Source: an uncultured Christensenella sp. (GTDB lineage Bacteria; Bacillota; Clostridia; Christensenellales; Borkfalkiaceae). Taken from it: a stretch of 34,665 nt of DNA. The stretch covers positions 1-34,665 of the forward strand of contig CAJTKX010000007.1 in the NCBI GenBank assembly GCA_910577055.1, in the 5' to 3' direction. Below are positions 23,423 through 31,795 of this stretch, one piece after another. The position numbers and the translations under genes are program-made. Below the pieces are notes generated by a model. That model had not been told where the DNA came from, did not search any database, and saw only the letters and a program-made list of their open reading frames with translations. The first letter of the stretch is position 1. Each line of letters begins with the position of its first letter.

Positions 23423-23635
23423 GTCAAGCGGAACGCTATGCTTGATTTGAAATTTGTCGGTGTAGCGCAAACGCAATAAAGAAACACGGTCAAGCGGAAC
23501 GCTATGCTTGATTTGAAATTTGTCGGTGTAGCGCAAACGCAATAAAGATACACAGTCAAGCGGAACGCTATGTTTGATTTGAAATTTGACGGCGTAGCGC
23601 AAACGCAATAAAGAAACACGGTCAAGCGGAACGCT
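23423..23635. repeat. 66-bp tandem repeat, 3.2 copies
   Basis: Units start at 23423, 23489, 23555 and a partial at 23621; they differ at only a few bases. Each contains TCAAGC/GCTTGA arms around GGAACGCTAT and an AGCG-GAA-CGCT mini-hairpin. All units are nearly identical with no spacers, so it is not CRISPR. Being a multiple of three, it keeps several minus-strand frames open without real coding signals. Confidence 0.92.
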
Positions 23636-23671
23636 TGGCATATTTTTCTAAATTTTGGCAAAAATATTAAT

Positions 23672-23914
23672 ATGATAAAAGTAAACACCACAATAAACAC
23701 AATCAAGGATGCAATTAAAAATTTAAACGGCAAAAACGTGACCGTAAAGCTAAATTTGGGACGCAACAAGTTCGTCACTTTTCCCGCGGTTGTAAACGGT
23801 ATTTACCCGTCGCTTTTCACCGTCAGCCCTTTCGATAAAAACTTTTTGGGCAAAACCGCGTACTCGTATTCCGAAATTCTTTGCGGCAGAGTAAAGGTTC
23901 AAGAAAAAATTTAA
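23672..23914 (+). CDS. veg: Veg-family protein
   Basis: 80 aa, as usual for DUF1021/Veg. In Bacillus subtilis the protein affects biofilm formation and is near ksgA and ispE. The conserved core GKNVTVKLNLGRNKFVTFPA and YPSLFTVSPF...AYSYSEILCGRVKV is present; the N-terminus is somewhat longer. There is no visible Shine-Dalgarno before the ATG. It is followed by the SPOCS gene and ispE, the common clostridial order, and is preceded by the 66-bp tandem repeat. Confidence 0.88.
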   Translation: MIKVNTTINTIKDAIKNLNGKNVTVKLNLGRNKFVTFPAVVNGIYPSLFTVSPFDKNFLGKTAYSYSEILCGRVKVQEKI

Positions 23915-23978
23915 GTCATAACGCCCGTTAATCGCGCATAAAATACCTTGTAATCGTAACGGATACGGAGGCATTTTT

Positions 23979-25445
23979 ATGGCAATCAACGCACAAAATC
24001 AGACGGCAACTTACACGCGCAAGGTGGCGGCGCTAAATACCCAAACGGTAGTCGAAATCAAGTTCGGACAGGACGCGGGCGAGGTGGTCGCGGTTTATCC
24101 GCAAATTTCCTTAACCTCGTGCGAGGTGTCCTCGGGCAGACTTAACTACGGCGGCAGAATTATCGCTACATTAGTATATACCGACGCCGACGGCAAGCTG
24201 TGCCGCGTGCAAAAGGGCGCGGAGTTCACCCACTTTATCGACGACGAAAGACTTGCGCCCGCTCAGCGCGGAGATTGCGCCTTGAAGTGCGAAAGGTGGC
24301 AAGTTAAAAGGGAAGGCTCGTCCTTTGCCGTTGCAATCGTAGTCGGCGCGGAGGTTGACGTTTACGACAGCGCTATGCGCAGTTTTATAACCTCGGTTGA
24401 AGGCGCTATCTCCAAGACCGAAACCGATAAATTCTATTCCTTTGTAAGTTTTTCGGGCGAGAGCGAAGTTGACGACGATTTCGACTGCGTTGCAACCGAT
24501 ATCCTCGTCCCCGCGGCGCAAGCCTTGGTATTGGACTGCTCCGTCCGTGCCGGCGTAGTGGACGTAAGCGGCGAAATTTATTTATCGTTGCTTGCCGTAC
24601 GCGACAACGCACCCGTAAGCTTGGATAGGGTTATCCCGTTCAAGTGCGAGCTTGCTTGCGACGAAGCGCTGTTTTCACAACGTGCCTTCTGCCGTGCCGA
24701 AATCAAGTCTGTCAGCGTAAACTGCAAAGTCAACGAAGAACGCGGCAAGTGCGACGTGGAATTGAACGCGACCCTCGGCTTTTCGGGTCACTTCTACGAG
24801 GAAGAGGAAGTTTCTTTCGTCAACGACGCATTCTCCAAGGACTGCGAACTCGGCTTAAACTTTGCCGACGAAGAAACGGCTTTGGACGCCGATATAAAAG
24901 TATATTCCGAGCGCGTGAGCGGACTGTGCGCAACCAAGGCTAAGCTCGATTACACTTGCGCGTTCCTTGCGGCAAGCTTACCGAGCGTGGAATTTGCAAG
25001 AACGGCGGACGGAGTAGAGGGCAGCGTTACGGCAACCCTTTTGTACGAACAAGCGGGCGAGGTGCACTCGACAGAAGTCAACCTTCCGTTCAGTATTATG
25101 TTAAACGGGCTGTCGGAAAATTGCCGTGAGCTTTCCGTCGCGGTCTGCGGTATGAGTTTAAGACAGCGTGCCGAGGGCGAGTGCGAGGGCGAAGCCGTGC
25201 TTAAAATCACCGGCGCGGACGGCGATAAACGTACGGTAAGATATTTGACCGAAATCACCGAGCAAGGCGAAAAGGTTACGCCGAACAGCGCGATAAGCGT
25301 TTACATACCCGCCGCGGGGGACGGACTGTGGGAAACGGCTAAACGGCTTTCCGAAGCGCCCGAAAGCATTGAAAAATCAAACCCCGAGCTGACCTTCCCG
25401 CTGACGGGTAAAGAAAGGATTTTGATTTACAGACCCAAGCTTTGA
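23979..25445 (+). CDS. SPOCS-domain (DUF3794) protein with degenerate LysM
   Basis: 488 aa. Three diverged SPOCS-like beta domains (about 10-150, 160-290, 300-425) are recognisable by repeated strand patterns with VDVSGEIYLSLLAVRD and GSVTATLLYEQAGEVHSTEV. The C-terminal 45 residues (AGDGLWETAKRLSEAPESIE, then NPELTFPLTG) match a LysM fold in diverged form. SPOCS proteins are common in endospore formers, usually exported to the spore coat or cortex; no signal peptide is visible. GGAGG lies seven bases before the ATG. The gene lies between veg and ispE as in other Clostridia. Confidence 0.85.
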   Translation: MAINAQNQTATYTRKVAALNTQTVVEIKFGQDAGEVVAVYPQISLTSCEVSSGRLNYGGRIIATLVYTDADGKLCRVQKGAEFTHFIDDERLAPAQRGDCALKCERWQVKREGSSFAVAIVVGAEVDVYDSAMRSFITSVEGAISKTETDKFYSFVSFSGESEVDDDFDCVATDILVPAAQALVLDCSVRAGVVDVSGEIYLSLLAVRDNAPVSLDRVIPFKCELACDEALFSQRAFCRAEIKSVSVNCKVNEERGKCDVELNATLGFSGHFYEEEEVSFVNDAFSKDCELGLNFADEETALDADIKVYSERVSGLCATKAKLDYTCAFLAASLPSVEFARTADGVEGSVTATLLYEQAGEVHSTEVNLPFSIMLNGLSENCRELSVAVCGMSLRQRAEGECEGEAVLKITGADGDKRTVRYLTEITEQGEKVTPNSAISVYIPAAGDGLWETAKRLSEAPESIEKSNPELTFPLTGKERILIYRPKL

Positions 25446-25457
25446 AATTTGTAATTG

Positions 25458-25488
25458 AGCCGCCCGCGCGTTTGACTAGCGGGCGGCT
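25458..25488 (+). terminator. Hairpin ending the SPOCS gene
   Basis: AGCCGCCCGC / GCGGGCGGCT, 10 bp; no T-tract. The ispE -35 box lies in its loop, so the structure and the promoter overlap. Confidence 0.6.
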
Positions 25489-25500
25489 ATCTGTTATAAT
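25472..25500 (+). promoter_or_regulatory. Promoter of ispE, giving a leaderless mRNA
   Basis: TTGACT (25472-25477), 17 bp, TATAAT (25495-25500). Transcription is expected near 25507, three bases before the ATG, and no ribosome site is present. Confidence 0.7.
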
Positions 25501-25509
25501 AAACTTATT

Positions 25510-26373
25510 ATGGGCGTCCGCGTTAAGGCATATGCCAAACTCAATTTAACACTTGCGATAACGGGCGCAGAAAACGGTTATCATTCGCTTGACAGCCTTG
25601 TCTGTACGGTAGACCTTTTCGACCTTATTAAGCTTAAAAAGCGTAAGGATAACCTTGTAAATATAGAGATGCACGGTCAAGGCACGGAAAGCCTTGCCTA
25701 TGAGGATAACAACGCCGTCAAGGCAGCCCAAGCCTATATAAACAAATTCGGCACGGGCGGCGCTGATATAAAAATTTTCAAAAATATCCCCGTCGGCGCG
25801 GGAATGGGCGGCTCTTCCGCCGATATTTCGGGCGTGCTTAGGGGTATGGCTATGCTGTACGGCAAAGGCGGCGAACGGGACTTGAAAGCACTTGCCGACT
25901 CCCTCGGCAGCGACACGGGATATCTTTTGTACGGCGGCTTTGCAAGACTTACCGGCAGAGGCGAAAAAATCGAGCGGCTTGAAAGCGGCTTGCGCCTAAA
26001 CTTTTTATTGCTGTTGCCCTCGGCGGGCGTTTCGACGGCTCAGTGCTATCGGCTTTACGACGAGTTGCCTAAAACCGCACAATCGAGTCAGCCCGCGGCA
26101 AACGCGCTTTTAAAGGGCGATTCGGCGGAGCTGGGGCGCAACCTTTTTAACGCGCTTTACTTGCCCGCGACCAAACTGAACGGCGACGTCGCAACCGCTT
26201 TCGAAGAACTTGAAAAGTTTGCGCCGCTCGGAGTAAATATGACGGGCTCGGGCAGCGGCGTGTACGCGCTTTTCGACTGCCCCGAAATGTGCGATTACGC
26301 GCAAAGCCGTTATAGGGGCAAGTGCAGATGTATACGGTTAAAAAGTTATGCGCCGAAAATAAAGGAGAGTTGA
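25510..26373 (+). CDS. ispE: 4-diphosphocytidyl-2-C-methyl-D-erythritol kinase
   Basis: 287 aa GHMP kinase of the MEP isoprenoid pathway, phosphorylating CDP-methylerythritol. Motifs are AKLNLTLAI (Lys10), the ATP loop PVGAGMGGSSAD (94-105, Asp105), SLGSDTGYLLYGG where many enzymes have GSDVPF, and the C-terminal MTGSGSGVYALF. It is preceded by the SPOCS gene and followed within a base by the two-TM protein gene. It appears to be translated from an mRNA that begins at or next to the ATG. Confidence 0.95.
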   Translation: MGVRVKAYAKLNLTLAITGAENGYHSLDSLVCTVDLFDLIKLKKRKDNLVNIEMHGQGTESLAYEDNNAVKAAQAYINKFGTGGADIKIFKNIPVGAGMGGSSADISGVLRGMAMLYGKGGERDLKALADSLGSDTGYLLYGGFARLTGRGEKIERLESGLRLNFLLLLPSAGVSTAQCYRLYDELPKTAQSSQPAANALLKGDSAELGRNLFNALYLPATKLNGDVATAFEELEKFAPLGVNMTGSGSGVYALFDCPEMCDYAQSRYRGKCRCIRLKSYAPKIKES

Positions 26374-26374
26374 A

Positions 26375-27283
26375 ATGGCAGAAGAAAGGCTTATCGACGA
26401 CGATAAGGACAGAAAATACAAAATAGTGAAAAACGCCGACGGCGAGGACGAGCTTGTTATCGACACATCTTCCGCAGAGGACGTCGAAGAGGAGTTGGAC
26501 TTCGAGGTGCCCGAGCTGACCTCCGACGATGAAGAGGCTGCCATAATGACCCCCGAACAGCTTGCCGCGCGTGAAAAGATGCGCGCCGAGGAAGCGGCGA
26601 AGAACCAAGAAAAATTAAAGGAAATTGCCGCGCACGCCTCTTTGCTTTTGGATGAAGGGAAGTTCGAGGACGCGGGGTATGTGCTTGCCGAGGCGGAAGA
26701 ACTTGGCGACGACGGCGAAATTTACTTGCTTAAATTAAGGGCTTGCACCCGTGAGTTTACCGACTTTTCGAACTTGGAAGAGGGCGAAAACGCGGCGGCG
26801 GGAGTGAATAAATTTACCGCGAAAGAAGGGGTTGAAACGCTTGCCGGCGCAATACCCGTTTTGAAAGCCAAGGCGGAAGAACTGACGAAAGAAGTTGAAA
26901 CCCTTGCCGCCGAAAATGAAGAAAAAAAGAGCGAAAGGCGCGTGGTTTTCAGAAAGAAGCGCAACAATTCGGCTATTTTCTTTGCGGTTGCGGTTTTGCC
27001 GCTTATCGTATTTGCCGCGTTGGCAATTTACTACGGCACTCATTTGACGGCTGTAAAGGACGGGGCGAACATTCCCTTGTTTATAACTTTTGTATCGCTT
27101 GCGGGAGTGTTTTTCATTGCAACGGTTATCGCTGCAAAAATGCTTTGGACGAACGCAAACAATTTGAAACTCAACGAGAAGAACTCCGCCACTAAGCTTG
27201 GGCGCAACCTTGAAGAAAAGCGCGCGGAATCGAAGCTTGTTGAAAGTATTTTGGAGATTTTCGTAAAACATGATATATCTTGA
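26375..27283 (+). CDS. Two-TM protein with long acidic cytosolic N-terminus, 302 aa
   Basis: AAAGGAG lies seven bases before the ATG, which follows the ispE stop. The first 195 residues are Glu/Ala/Lys-rich: a disordered acidic head, then helices resembling a small tetratricopeptide-like pair (SLLLDEGKFEDAGYVLAEAE) and a coiled coil (around 160-192). Two membrane segments (about 200-222 and 233-255) are joined by a short loop. The C-terminal tail is a second coiled coil. The last 14 bases overlap the next gene. Unrecognised; co-transcription with ispE and the desulfurase is likely. Confidence 0.75.
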   Translation: MAEERLIDDDKDRKYKIVKNADGEDELVIDTSSAEDVEEELDFEVPELTSDDEEAAIMTPEQLAAREKMRAEEAAKNQEKLKEIAAHASLLLDEGKFEDAGYVLAEAEELGDDGEIYLLKLRACTREFTDFSNLEEGENAAAGVNKFTAKEGVETLAGAIPVLKAKAEELTKEVETLAAENEEKKSERRVVFRKKRNNSAIFFAVAVLPLIVFAALAIYYGTHLTAVKDGANIPLFITFVSLAGVFFIATVIAAKMLWTNANNLKLNEKNSATKLGRNLEEKRAESKLVESILEIFVKHDIS

Positions 27284-28394
27284 TAACGCCGCTTCTACTC
27301 GCCTTGACGACGAGGTTTTGACTGCTATGTTGCCGTATTTAAAAGAAAATTTCGGCAACGCGCAATCCCAACACGCGGCGGGGCGGGCTTGCGCAAACGC
27401 AATATCCGCCGCGCGCGATAAAATTGCCGCGCTTGCGGGTTGCCGCGCCGACGAGGTGTACTTCGTTTCGGGCGGAACCGAGGCGGGCAACACCGCTTTA
27501 AAGGGCGTGTGCGCAACGCATAAAAAGGGGCACTTGGTATTGTCCTCTATCGAACACGCTTCCGTATACGAGAGCGCGTCGGATATGAAAAAATTGGGGT
27601 TTGACGTCACTTTTGTCGAGCCGGAAAAGGACGGAGCCGTCCTTGCCGAAAATATTGCGAACGCTATGCGTGCGGACACTATTTTTTGCGCTGTTATGGC
27701 AGCCAATAACGAAACGGGCGTAATTCAGCCCGTCGAAGAGATAGGTAAAATTTGCCGCGAGCGCGGGGTTTTCTTTTATACGGACTGCGTTCAAACGGCG
27801 GCGTATTTGCCTATGCCCGTACGGCACGCGGACGGAATGGGCTTTTCCGCGCACAAGTTTTACGGACCTAAGGGCACGGGCGCGCTTATTTTAAAGAAGG
27901 GCAGCAAGGTTTTCCGCCTTATTTCGGGCGGTATGCAAGAAATGGGCTTCCGCGGCGGCACGGTCAACACCGCGGCAATCGTCGGTATGGCCGCGGCATA
28001 CGAAAAAACTTGTTTGGAGCGGGATAAAACCAACGCTTACATAAAAGGCTTGCGCGACGCGTTTTTGAAGCGCGTTTTAAGCGAAGTGGAGGGGACGCGG
28101 CTAAACGGCGATTTGAATAAAATGCTGCCGTCGCTTGCAAATATCTCTTTTGACGGTTGCGACGGAGAGAACATTCTGTTTCTTCTCGATTTAAAGGGCA
28201 TTTGCGTTTCTACCGGCGCGGCTTGCTCGGCGGGCGCGGTTTCTCCGTCCGATACGCTTATCTCGATGGGCTGCGATTTGAAAAGTGCAAAATCCTCTAT
28301 CAGATTTTCTTTCGGCAAGCACAATACAGAAGCCGAAGTTGAAGAAGTTGTCGGCGCGTTGAAATTTGCCGTTCAAAAGATAAGAAATAACTGA
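27270..28394 (+). CDS. Cysteine desulfurase (NifS/IscS type)
   Basis: 374 aa PLP enzyme releasing sulfur from cysteine for Fe-S clusters, thiamine or tRNA thiolation. Motifs are LDNAASTRLDDEV, SGGTEAGN, SIEHASV, NNETGVIQPVEEIG, the PLP lysine in SAHKFYGPKGTG (Lys196) and the catalytic Cys319 in STGAACSAG. The start overlaps the preceding gene by 14 bases. No iscU, mnmA or thiI lies beside it. The typical motif around the catalytic cysteine is of the group II/short-loop sort, judging by its GAACSAG context; the partner cannot be told. Confidence 0.93.
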   Translation: MIYLDNAASTRLDDEVLTAMLPYLKENFGNAQSQHAAGRACANAISAARDKIAALAGCRADEVYFVSGGTEAGNTALKGVCATHKKGHLVLSSIEHASVYESASDMKKLGFDVTFVEPEKDGAVLAENIANAMRADTIFCAVMAANNETGVIQPVEEIGKICRERGVFFYTDCVQTAAYLPMPVRHADGMGFSAHKFYGPKGTGALILKKGSKVFRLISGGMQEMGFRGGTVNTAAIVGMAAAYEKTCLERDKTNAYIKGLRDAFLKRVLSEVEGTRLNGDLNKMLPSLANISFDGCDGENILFLLDLKGICVSTGAACSAGAVSPSDTLISMGCDLKSAKSSIRFSFGKHNTEAEVEEVVGALKFAVQKIRNN

Positions 28395-28489
28395 TTTTTT
28401 CGTCGAAAAAGTTGTTTTTTGTGAGAACTTAACAAAAATTGTTGTGAAAATCTAATTAAAAAAATATAAAAAAATTTTTATCATAGTGT

Positions 28490-28517
28490 TTTATATTTTA
28501 AAAATTTAGTATATAAT
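28490..28517 (+). promoter_or_regulatory. Promoter of the candidate small RNA
   Basis: TTTATA (28490-28495), 16 bp, TATAAT (28512-28517). The predicted start at about 28524 coincides with a GTAAAC/GTTTAC hairpin. Confidence 0.6.
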
Positions 28518-28523
28518 TGAATT

Positions 28524-28616
28524 GTAAACGATAAGTTTACTTGAATTTGCTCATCATTTTCCCCCTTATCATATAGAGGCGGCGCAAACTCCGGTTTGCG
28601 TCGTTTCTGATTTTTA
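28524..28616 (+). ncRNA. Candidate small RNA with C-rich loop, about 90 nt
   Basis: A GTAAAC/GTTTAC hairpin at the 5' end (28524-28540), a single-stranded stretch with TTTTCCCCCTTATC (28557-28570), and a terminator hairpin CGGCGCAAAC/GTTTGCGTCG (28580-28603, loop TCCG) followed by a T-rich run. It has no ORF with a ribosome site. The C-rich motif is complementary to Shine-Dalgarno sequences, as in some Firmicutes regulatory RNAs. Confidence 0.45.
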
Positions 28617-28634
28617 CCGATAAATTTCTCAAAG

Positions 28635-28675
28635 AATAAAAGGCTCTCGGATAATCTATTCGAAAGCCTTTTATT
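28635..28675. terminator. Bidirectional terminator
   Basis: AATAAAAGGCT pairs with AGCCTTTTATT, and TCGGATA pairs with TATTCGA inside (one G-U), around loop ATC. It lies just beyond the spmB stop and can also stop plus-strand transcripts. Confidence 0.85.
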
Positions 28676-28688
28676 CACTTGGAATTTT

Positions 28689-29192
28689 TTACATTATTCT
28701 GCATAGCAGACAAGCCGTAACGGTTGATACAAGCGTGCCTATTAACACGGCGGCAATGGGCAATATAAGCTTTTTGGATTTCGTTTTGGCAAAGTACACC
28801 GCCGAAATATAAAACACAGTTTCGGACGAGCCGAAGCACACGCACGCGCAACGCGTTATATAACTGTCCGCGCCGTACGTTGCTATTATCTCGTTCAAAT
28901 ACGCTATCGAACCGCTTCCCGAAAAGGGCTTTATAAGCACTAATTTGGTCAGCTCGGGCGGTATTCCCAAAAACCCGAATACGGGAGATAAAAGCTTTGT
29001 CAGCGCGTCCGCAAGTCCCGAAGCCTCGAACGCCTCGCACATCATAAATATTGCGGCAAGGCACGGTATTAGCGATACGGTGAATTGTACGGCTTCGCCG
29101 ACGCCCTTGGAAAACTCGTCGTAAATCTTTACTTTTTTGTAAATTGCAAATCCGAAAACCGCTATAAACACGGCGGGGATAATAAAAACCAT
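28689..29192 (-). CDS. spmB: Spore maturation protein B
   Basis: 167 aa membrane protein of the nucleoside-transporter Gate family, with four or five hydrophobic segments. In Bacillus, SpmA and SpmB together are needed for proper spore core dehydration. The conserved segments KPFSGSGSIAYLNEII and GADSYITRCACVCFGSSETV are present. Its ATG shares one base with the spmA stop (TAATG), so the pair is translationally coupled. Confidence 0.93.
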   Translation of the reverse strand: MVFIIPAVFIAVFGFAIYKKVKIYDEFSKGVGEAVQFTVSLIPCLAAIFMMCEAFEASGLADALTKLLSPVFGFLGIPPELTKLVLIKPFSGSGSIAYLNEIIATYGADSYITRCACVCFGSSETVFYISAVYFAKTKSKKLILPIAAVLIGTLVSTVTACLLCRIM

Positions 29193-29761
29193 TATCGGCG
29201 CGCCCTCTTTTTGCGGCTAAACTTGCGCGCGCCGACGAATATCGATACCGCAACGGCAGTAGAAATAACCGTGCAAATCAGCGACGGCAAAAATATATCG
29301 AACGCCGCGCCGCTTCCCGCCGAAGTTCTAAGCGCAATCACGGTGGAGGGGATAAGTTGTACCGAAGTTGCATTTATCACAAATAAAAGCTTTTGCGCAA
29401 AGTCGTTTCCGTCCTTTTCAAGCTCGCCTATCGCTTTGACGGCGTAAGGGGTAGCCGCTCCGCCTATCCCCAAAAGGTTGCACGATAAATTCATCGCTAT
29501 GTTTTCAAGCGCCGCGTCGTTATCCGTCTTGAAAAGTCGCCGCGATAGGGGTTTCAAGCCCTTTGCCGCCACCCGAGAAAATCCGCTTTTTTCGGCAAGG
29601 CGGGAAAGCCCCATCCAAACCGCGTATATGCAAAACAAGGTCAGCGCGGTTGCCGCCGCCTTTTCGCCGCCGCCCAAAAGCGTGGATAAAAACTTGTCCG
29701 GCGCGACGACCGTTATGACGATAAGCGACGCCAGAAAAACCGCCGTAAAAATCGCATTCAT
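29192..29761 (-). CDS. spmA: Spore maturation protein A
   Basis: 189 aa membrane protein paired with spmB. It has the Gate-domain signature LSCNLLGIGGAATPYAVKAI, NATSVQLIPSTVIALR and a basic C-terminal end. No Shine-Dalgarno is visible before the ATG, which lies 48 bp from the divergent metG start. Presence of spmAB indicates a sporulating lineage. Confidence 0.93.
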   Translation of the reverse strand: MNAIFTAVFLASLIVITVVAPDKFLSTLLGGGEKAAATALTLFCIYAVWMGLSRLAEKSGFSRVAAKGLKPLSRRLFKTDNDAALENIAMNLSCNLLGIGGAATPYAVKAIGELEKDGNDFAQKLLFVINATSVQLIPSTVIALRTSAGSGAAFDIFLPSLICTVISTAVAVSIFVGARKFSRKKRARR

Positions 29762-29773
29762 AGATTATTTTTA

Positions 29774-29802
29774 TTTACTTCGGCTGCTTTTTATGTTAGA
29801 AT
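29774..29802 (+). promoter_or_regulatory. Promoter of metG, giving a leaderless mRNA
   Basis: TTTACT (29774-29779), 17 bp, TAGAAT (29797-29802). Only seven bases separate the -10 box from the ATG at 29810, so transcription and translation starts should coincide; no ribosome site is visible. Confidence 0.65.
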
Positions 29803-29809
29803 TTCTTGT

Positions 29810-31795
29810 ATGAAAGAGAAGTTTTATTTGACAACCGCAATTACCTACACTTCGGGCAAGCCGCACATCGGCAACACTTACGAGGCGATTTTCTCCGACG
29901 CGATAGCGCGTTTCAAACGTATGCAAGGCTATGACGTTTTCTTTATGACGGGCACGGACGAGCACGGGCTTAAAGTGGAGCAAAAGGCAGCGGCTAAGGG
30001 TGTTACGCCTAAACGGTTCGTGGACGAGGTCGCGGCGGAAATCAAGCGTATTTGGGACTTGATGAACGTTTCTTACGATAAGTTTATACGCACCACCGAC
30101 GACTATCACGTCGAGGCGGTTAAAAAAATTTTTACCAAGCTTTATAAGCAAGGAGATATCTATAAGGGTGCGTACGAGGGCTTGTATTGCACCCCGTGCG
30201 AAAGCTTTTGGACGGAAAGCCAACTTGTAGACGGCAAGTGCCCCGACTGCGGACGGGAAGTCAAGCCCGCCAAGGAAGAAGCATACTTCTTCAAAATGGG
30301 CAAGTATGCAAATAGGCTTGTTAAGCACATAGCAAGTCACCCCGAATTTATTCAGCCCGTATCGCGCAAAAACGAGATGATGAATAACTTCCTTCTTGCG
30401 GACGAGTTCATAGGCAAAAGCGATAAAGAGCTGTTGAAAGCGTGCGAGGACGGCGCCTTAAAGACAAAGATACAGGACTTGTGCGTGTCGCGTTCTACCT
30501 TTAAATGGGGCGTGCCCGTAGAGTTCGACCCCCGTCACGTCGTCTACGTTTGGCTTGACGCGTTGACGAACTATATTACGGGCATAGGCTACAACCCCGA
30601 CGGTTCGAGCGAGCAGTTCAAAAAGCTTTGGAGCGCCGACGTGCATATTATAGGCAAGGATATAGTGCGTTTCCACACAATCTATTGGCCAATCTTTTTG
30701 ATGGCTTTGGGCGAAGAACTGCCCAAAACCGTTTTGGGTCACCCTTGGCTTTTGCAAGGCGGCGACAAAATGTCCAAATCGAAGGGCAACGTTATGTACG
30801 CCGACGATATGTCCGACATTTTCGGCGTGGACGCGGTGCGGTACTGCGCTTTGCACGAAATGCCCTATGCAGACGACGGCGTTATAACTTGGGAACTTCT
30901 GTGCGAAAGGATAAATTCCGACCTTGCAAACGTATTGGGAAACCTTGTTAAGCGTACGGTTTCCATGACAAACAAGTACTTTAACGGCGTTGCCAAAAAG
31001 ACGGGCGCGGAAGAGGAAGTCGATAAGGACTTCGAAACGGTAATACGCGCAACATACGGTAAGGTTGCCGCTAAAATGGACGAATACAAGGTTGCGGACG
31101 CGTTGGACAACCTTTGGACGCTGTTCCGCCGCGCGAATAAATATATAGACGAAACCGCGCCTTGGCTGCTTGCAAAGGAAGAAAAAAAGGCGGACAGACT
31201 TTCCGAGGTTATGTACAACCTTTTACTGTCGCTTGATATCGGCGCGAATATTTTAAAGCCCTTTATGCCCGCAACTGCAGAAAAGATTTTAAAAGAAATC
31301 GGCGCGGCCGAGCGCAAAAGTGGGGCGAACGGTTGCGTTACCGAATACAAAGTAACACCTACCCCCGCAACGCTTTTCGAAAGACTTAACTTCGAAGATA
31401 TAAAACCCGTAATTGCAAAGATAGAGGAGAAACAGAGAATGGAAGCCGCACCCGTTGACGAAAGCAAAAAAGCCGAAATCACCGTTGACGATTTCGCAAA
31501 AATAGAGATGCGCGTAGGCACCGTCGTCGAGTGCGAAGCCGTTAAAAAAAGCAAGCTTTTGCACGAAACGGTCAGCCTCGGCAATAAGCGGATTTCCGTT
31601 TTGTCGGGCATAGCAAAGCACTATTCTGCCGAGGAAATGGTGGGCAAGCGCGTTATCGTCGTTTGCAATTTGCCCCCGCGTGAGATGAAAGGGCTTTTAA
31701 GCGAGGGTATGATTGTTTGCGCCGAAGCGCCCGACGGAACGCTTTCAATCGTTTCGCCCGAAAAGGACTTGCCCGACGGGAGCGTTCTTGCGTGA
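29810..31795 (+). CDS. metG: Methionyl-tRNA synthetase with C-terminal tRNA-binding domain
   Basis: 661 aa. HIGH motif is HIGN (19-22), KMSKS at 320-324. A zinc knuckle (CTPCES...CPDCGR) lies around residues 125-148. The catalytic domain contains the MTGTDEHGLKVEQKA segment. The C-terminal 105 residues are an EMAP/Trbp111-like tRNA-binding domain (DDFAKIEMRVGTVVE...GLLSEGMIVCAEA) that dimerises and binds tRNA, as in other Firmicutes forms. The stop overlaps the tatD start (GTGA). Confidence 0.97.
   Translation: MKEKFYLTTAITYTSGKPHIGNTYEAIFSDAIARFKRMQGYDVFFMTGTDEHGLKVEQKAAAKGVTPKRFVDEVAAEIKRIWDLMNVSYDKFIRTTDDYHVEAVKKIFTKLYKQGDIYKGAYEGLYCTPCESFWTESQLVDGKCPDCGREVKPAKEEAYFFKMGKYANRLVKHIASHPEFIQPVSRKNEMMNNFLLADEFIGKSDKELLKACEDGALKTKIQDLCVSRSTFKWGVPVEFDPRHVVYVWLDALTNYITGIGYNPDGSSEQFKKLWSADVHIIGKDIVRFHTIYWPIFLMALGEELPKTVLGHPWLLQGGDKMSKSKGNVMYADDMSDIFGVDAVRYCALHEMPYADDGVITWELLCERINSDLANVLGNLVKRTVSMTNKYFNGVAKKTGAEEEVDKDFETVIRATYGKVAAKMDEYKVADALDNLWTLFRRANKYIDETAPWLLAKEEKKADRLSEVMYNLLLSLDIGANILKPFMPATAEKILKEIGAAERKSGANGCVTEYKVTPTPATLFERLNFEDIKPVIAKIEEKQRMEAAPVDESKKAEITVDDFAKIEMRVGTVVECEAVKKSKLLHETVSLGNKRISVLSGIAKHYSAEEMVGKRVIVVCNLPPREMKGLLSEGMIVCAEAPDGTLSIVSPEKDLPDGSVLA

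Noticed and set aside
23423..23635. CRISPR array
   Set aside because: All units are near-identical along their whole 66 bp with no variable spacers, and no cas genes are near.
23420..23778. Minus-strand open frames across the 66-bp repeat
   Set aside because: They stay open only because the unit length is a multiple of three; no ribosome site, and they overlap the start of veg.
31717..31791. Longer TatD frame inside metG
   Set aside because: The extra 25 residues are Arg-rich shadow sequence; the GTG at 31792 gives the family N-terminus.
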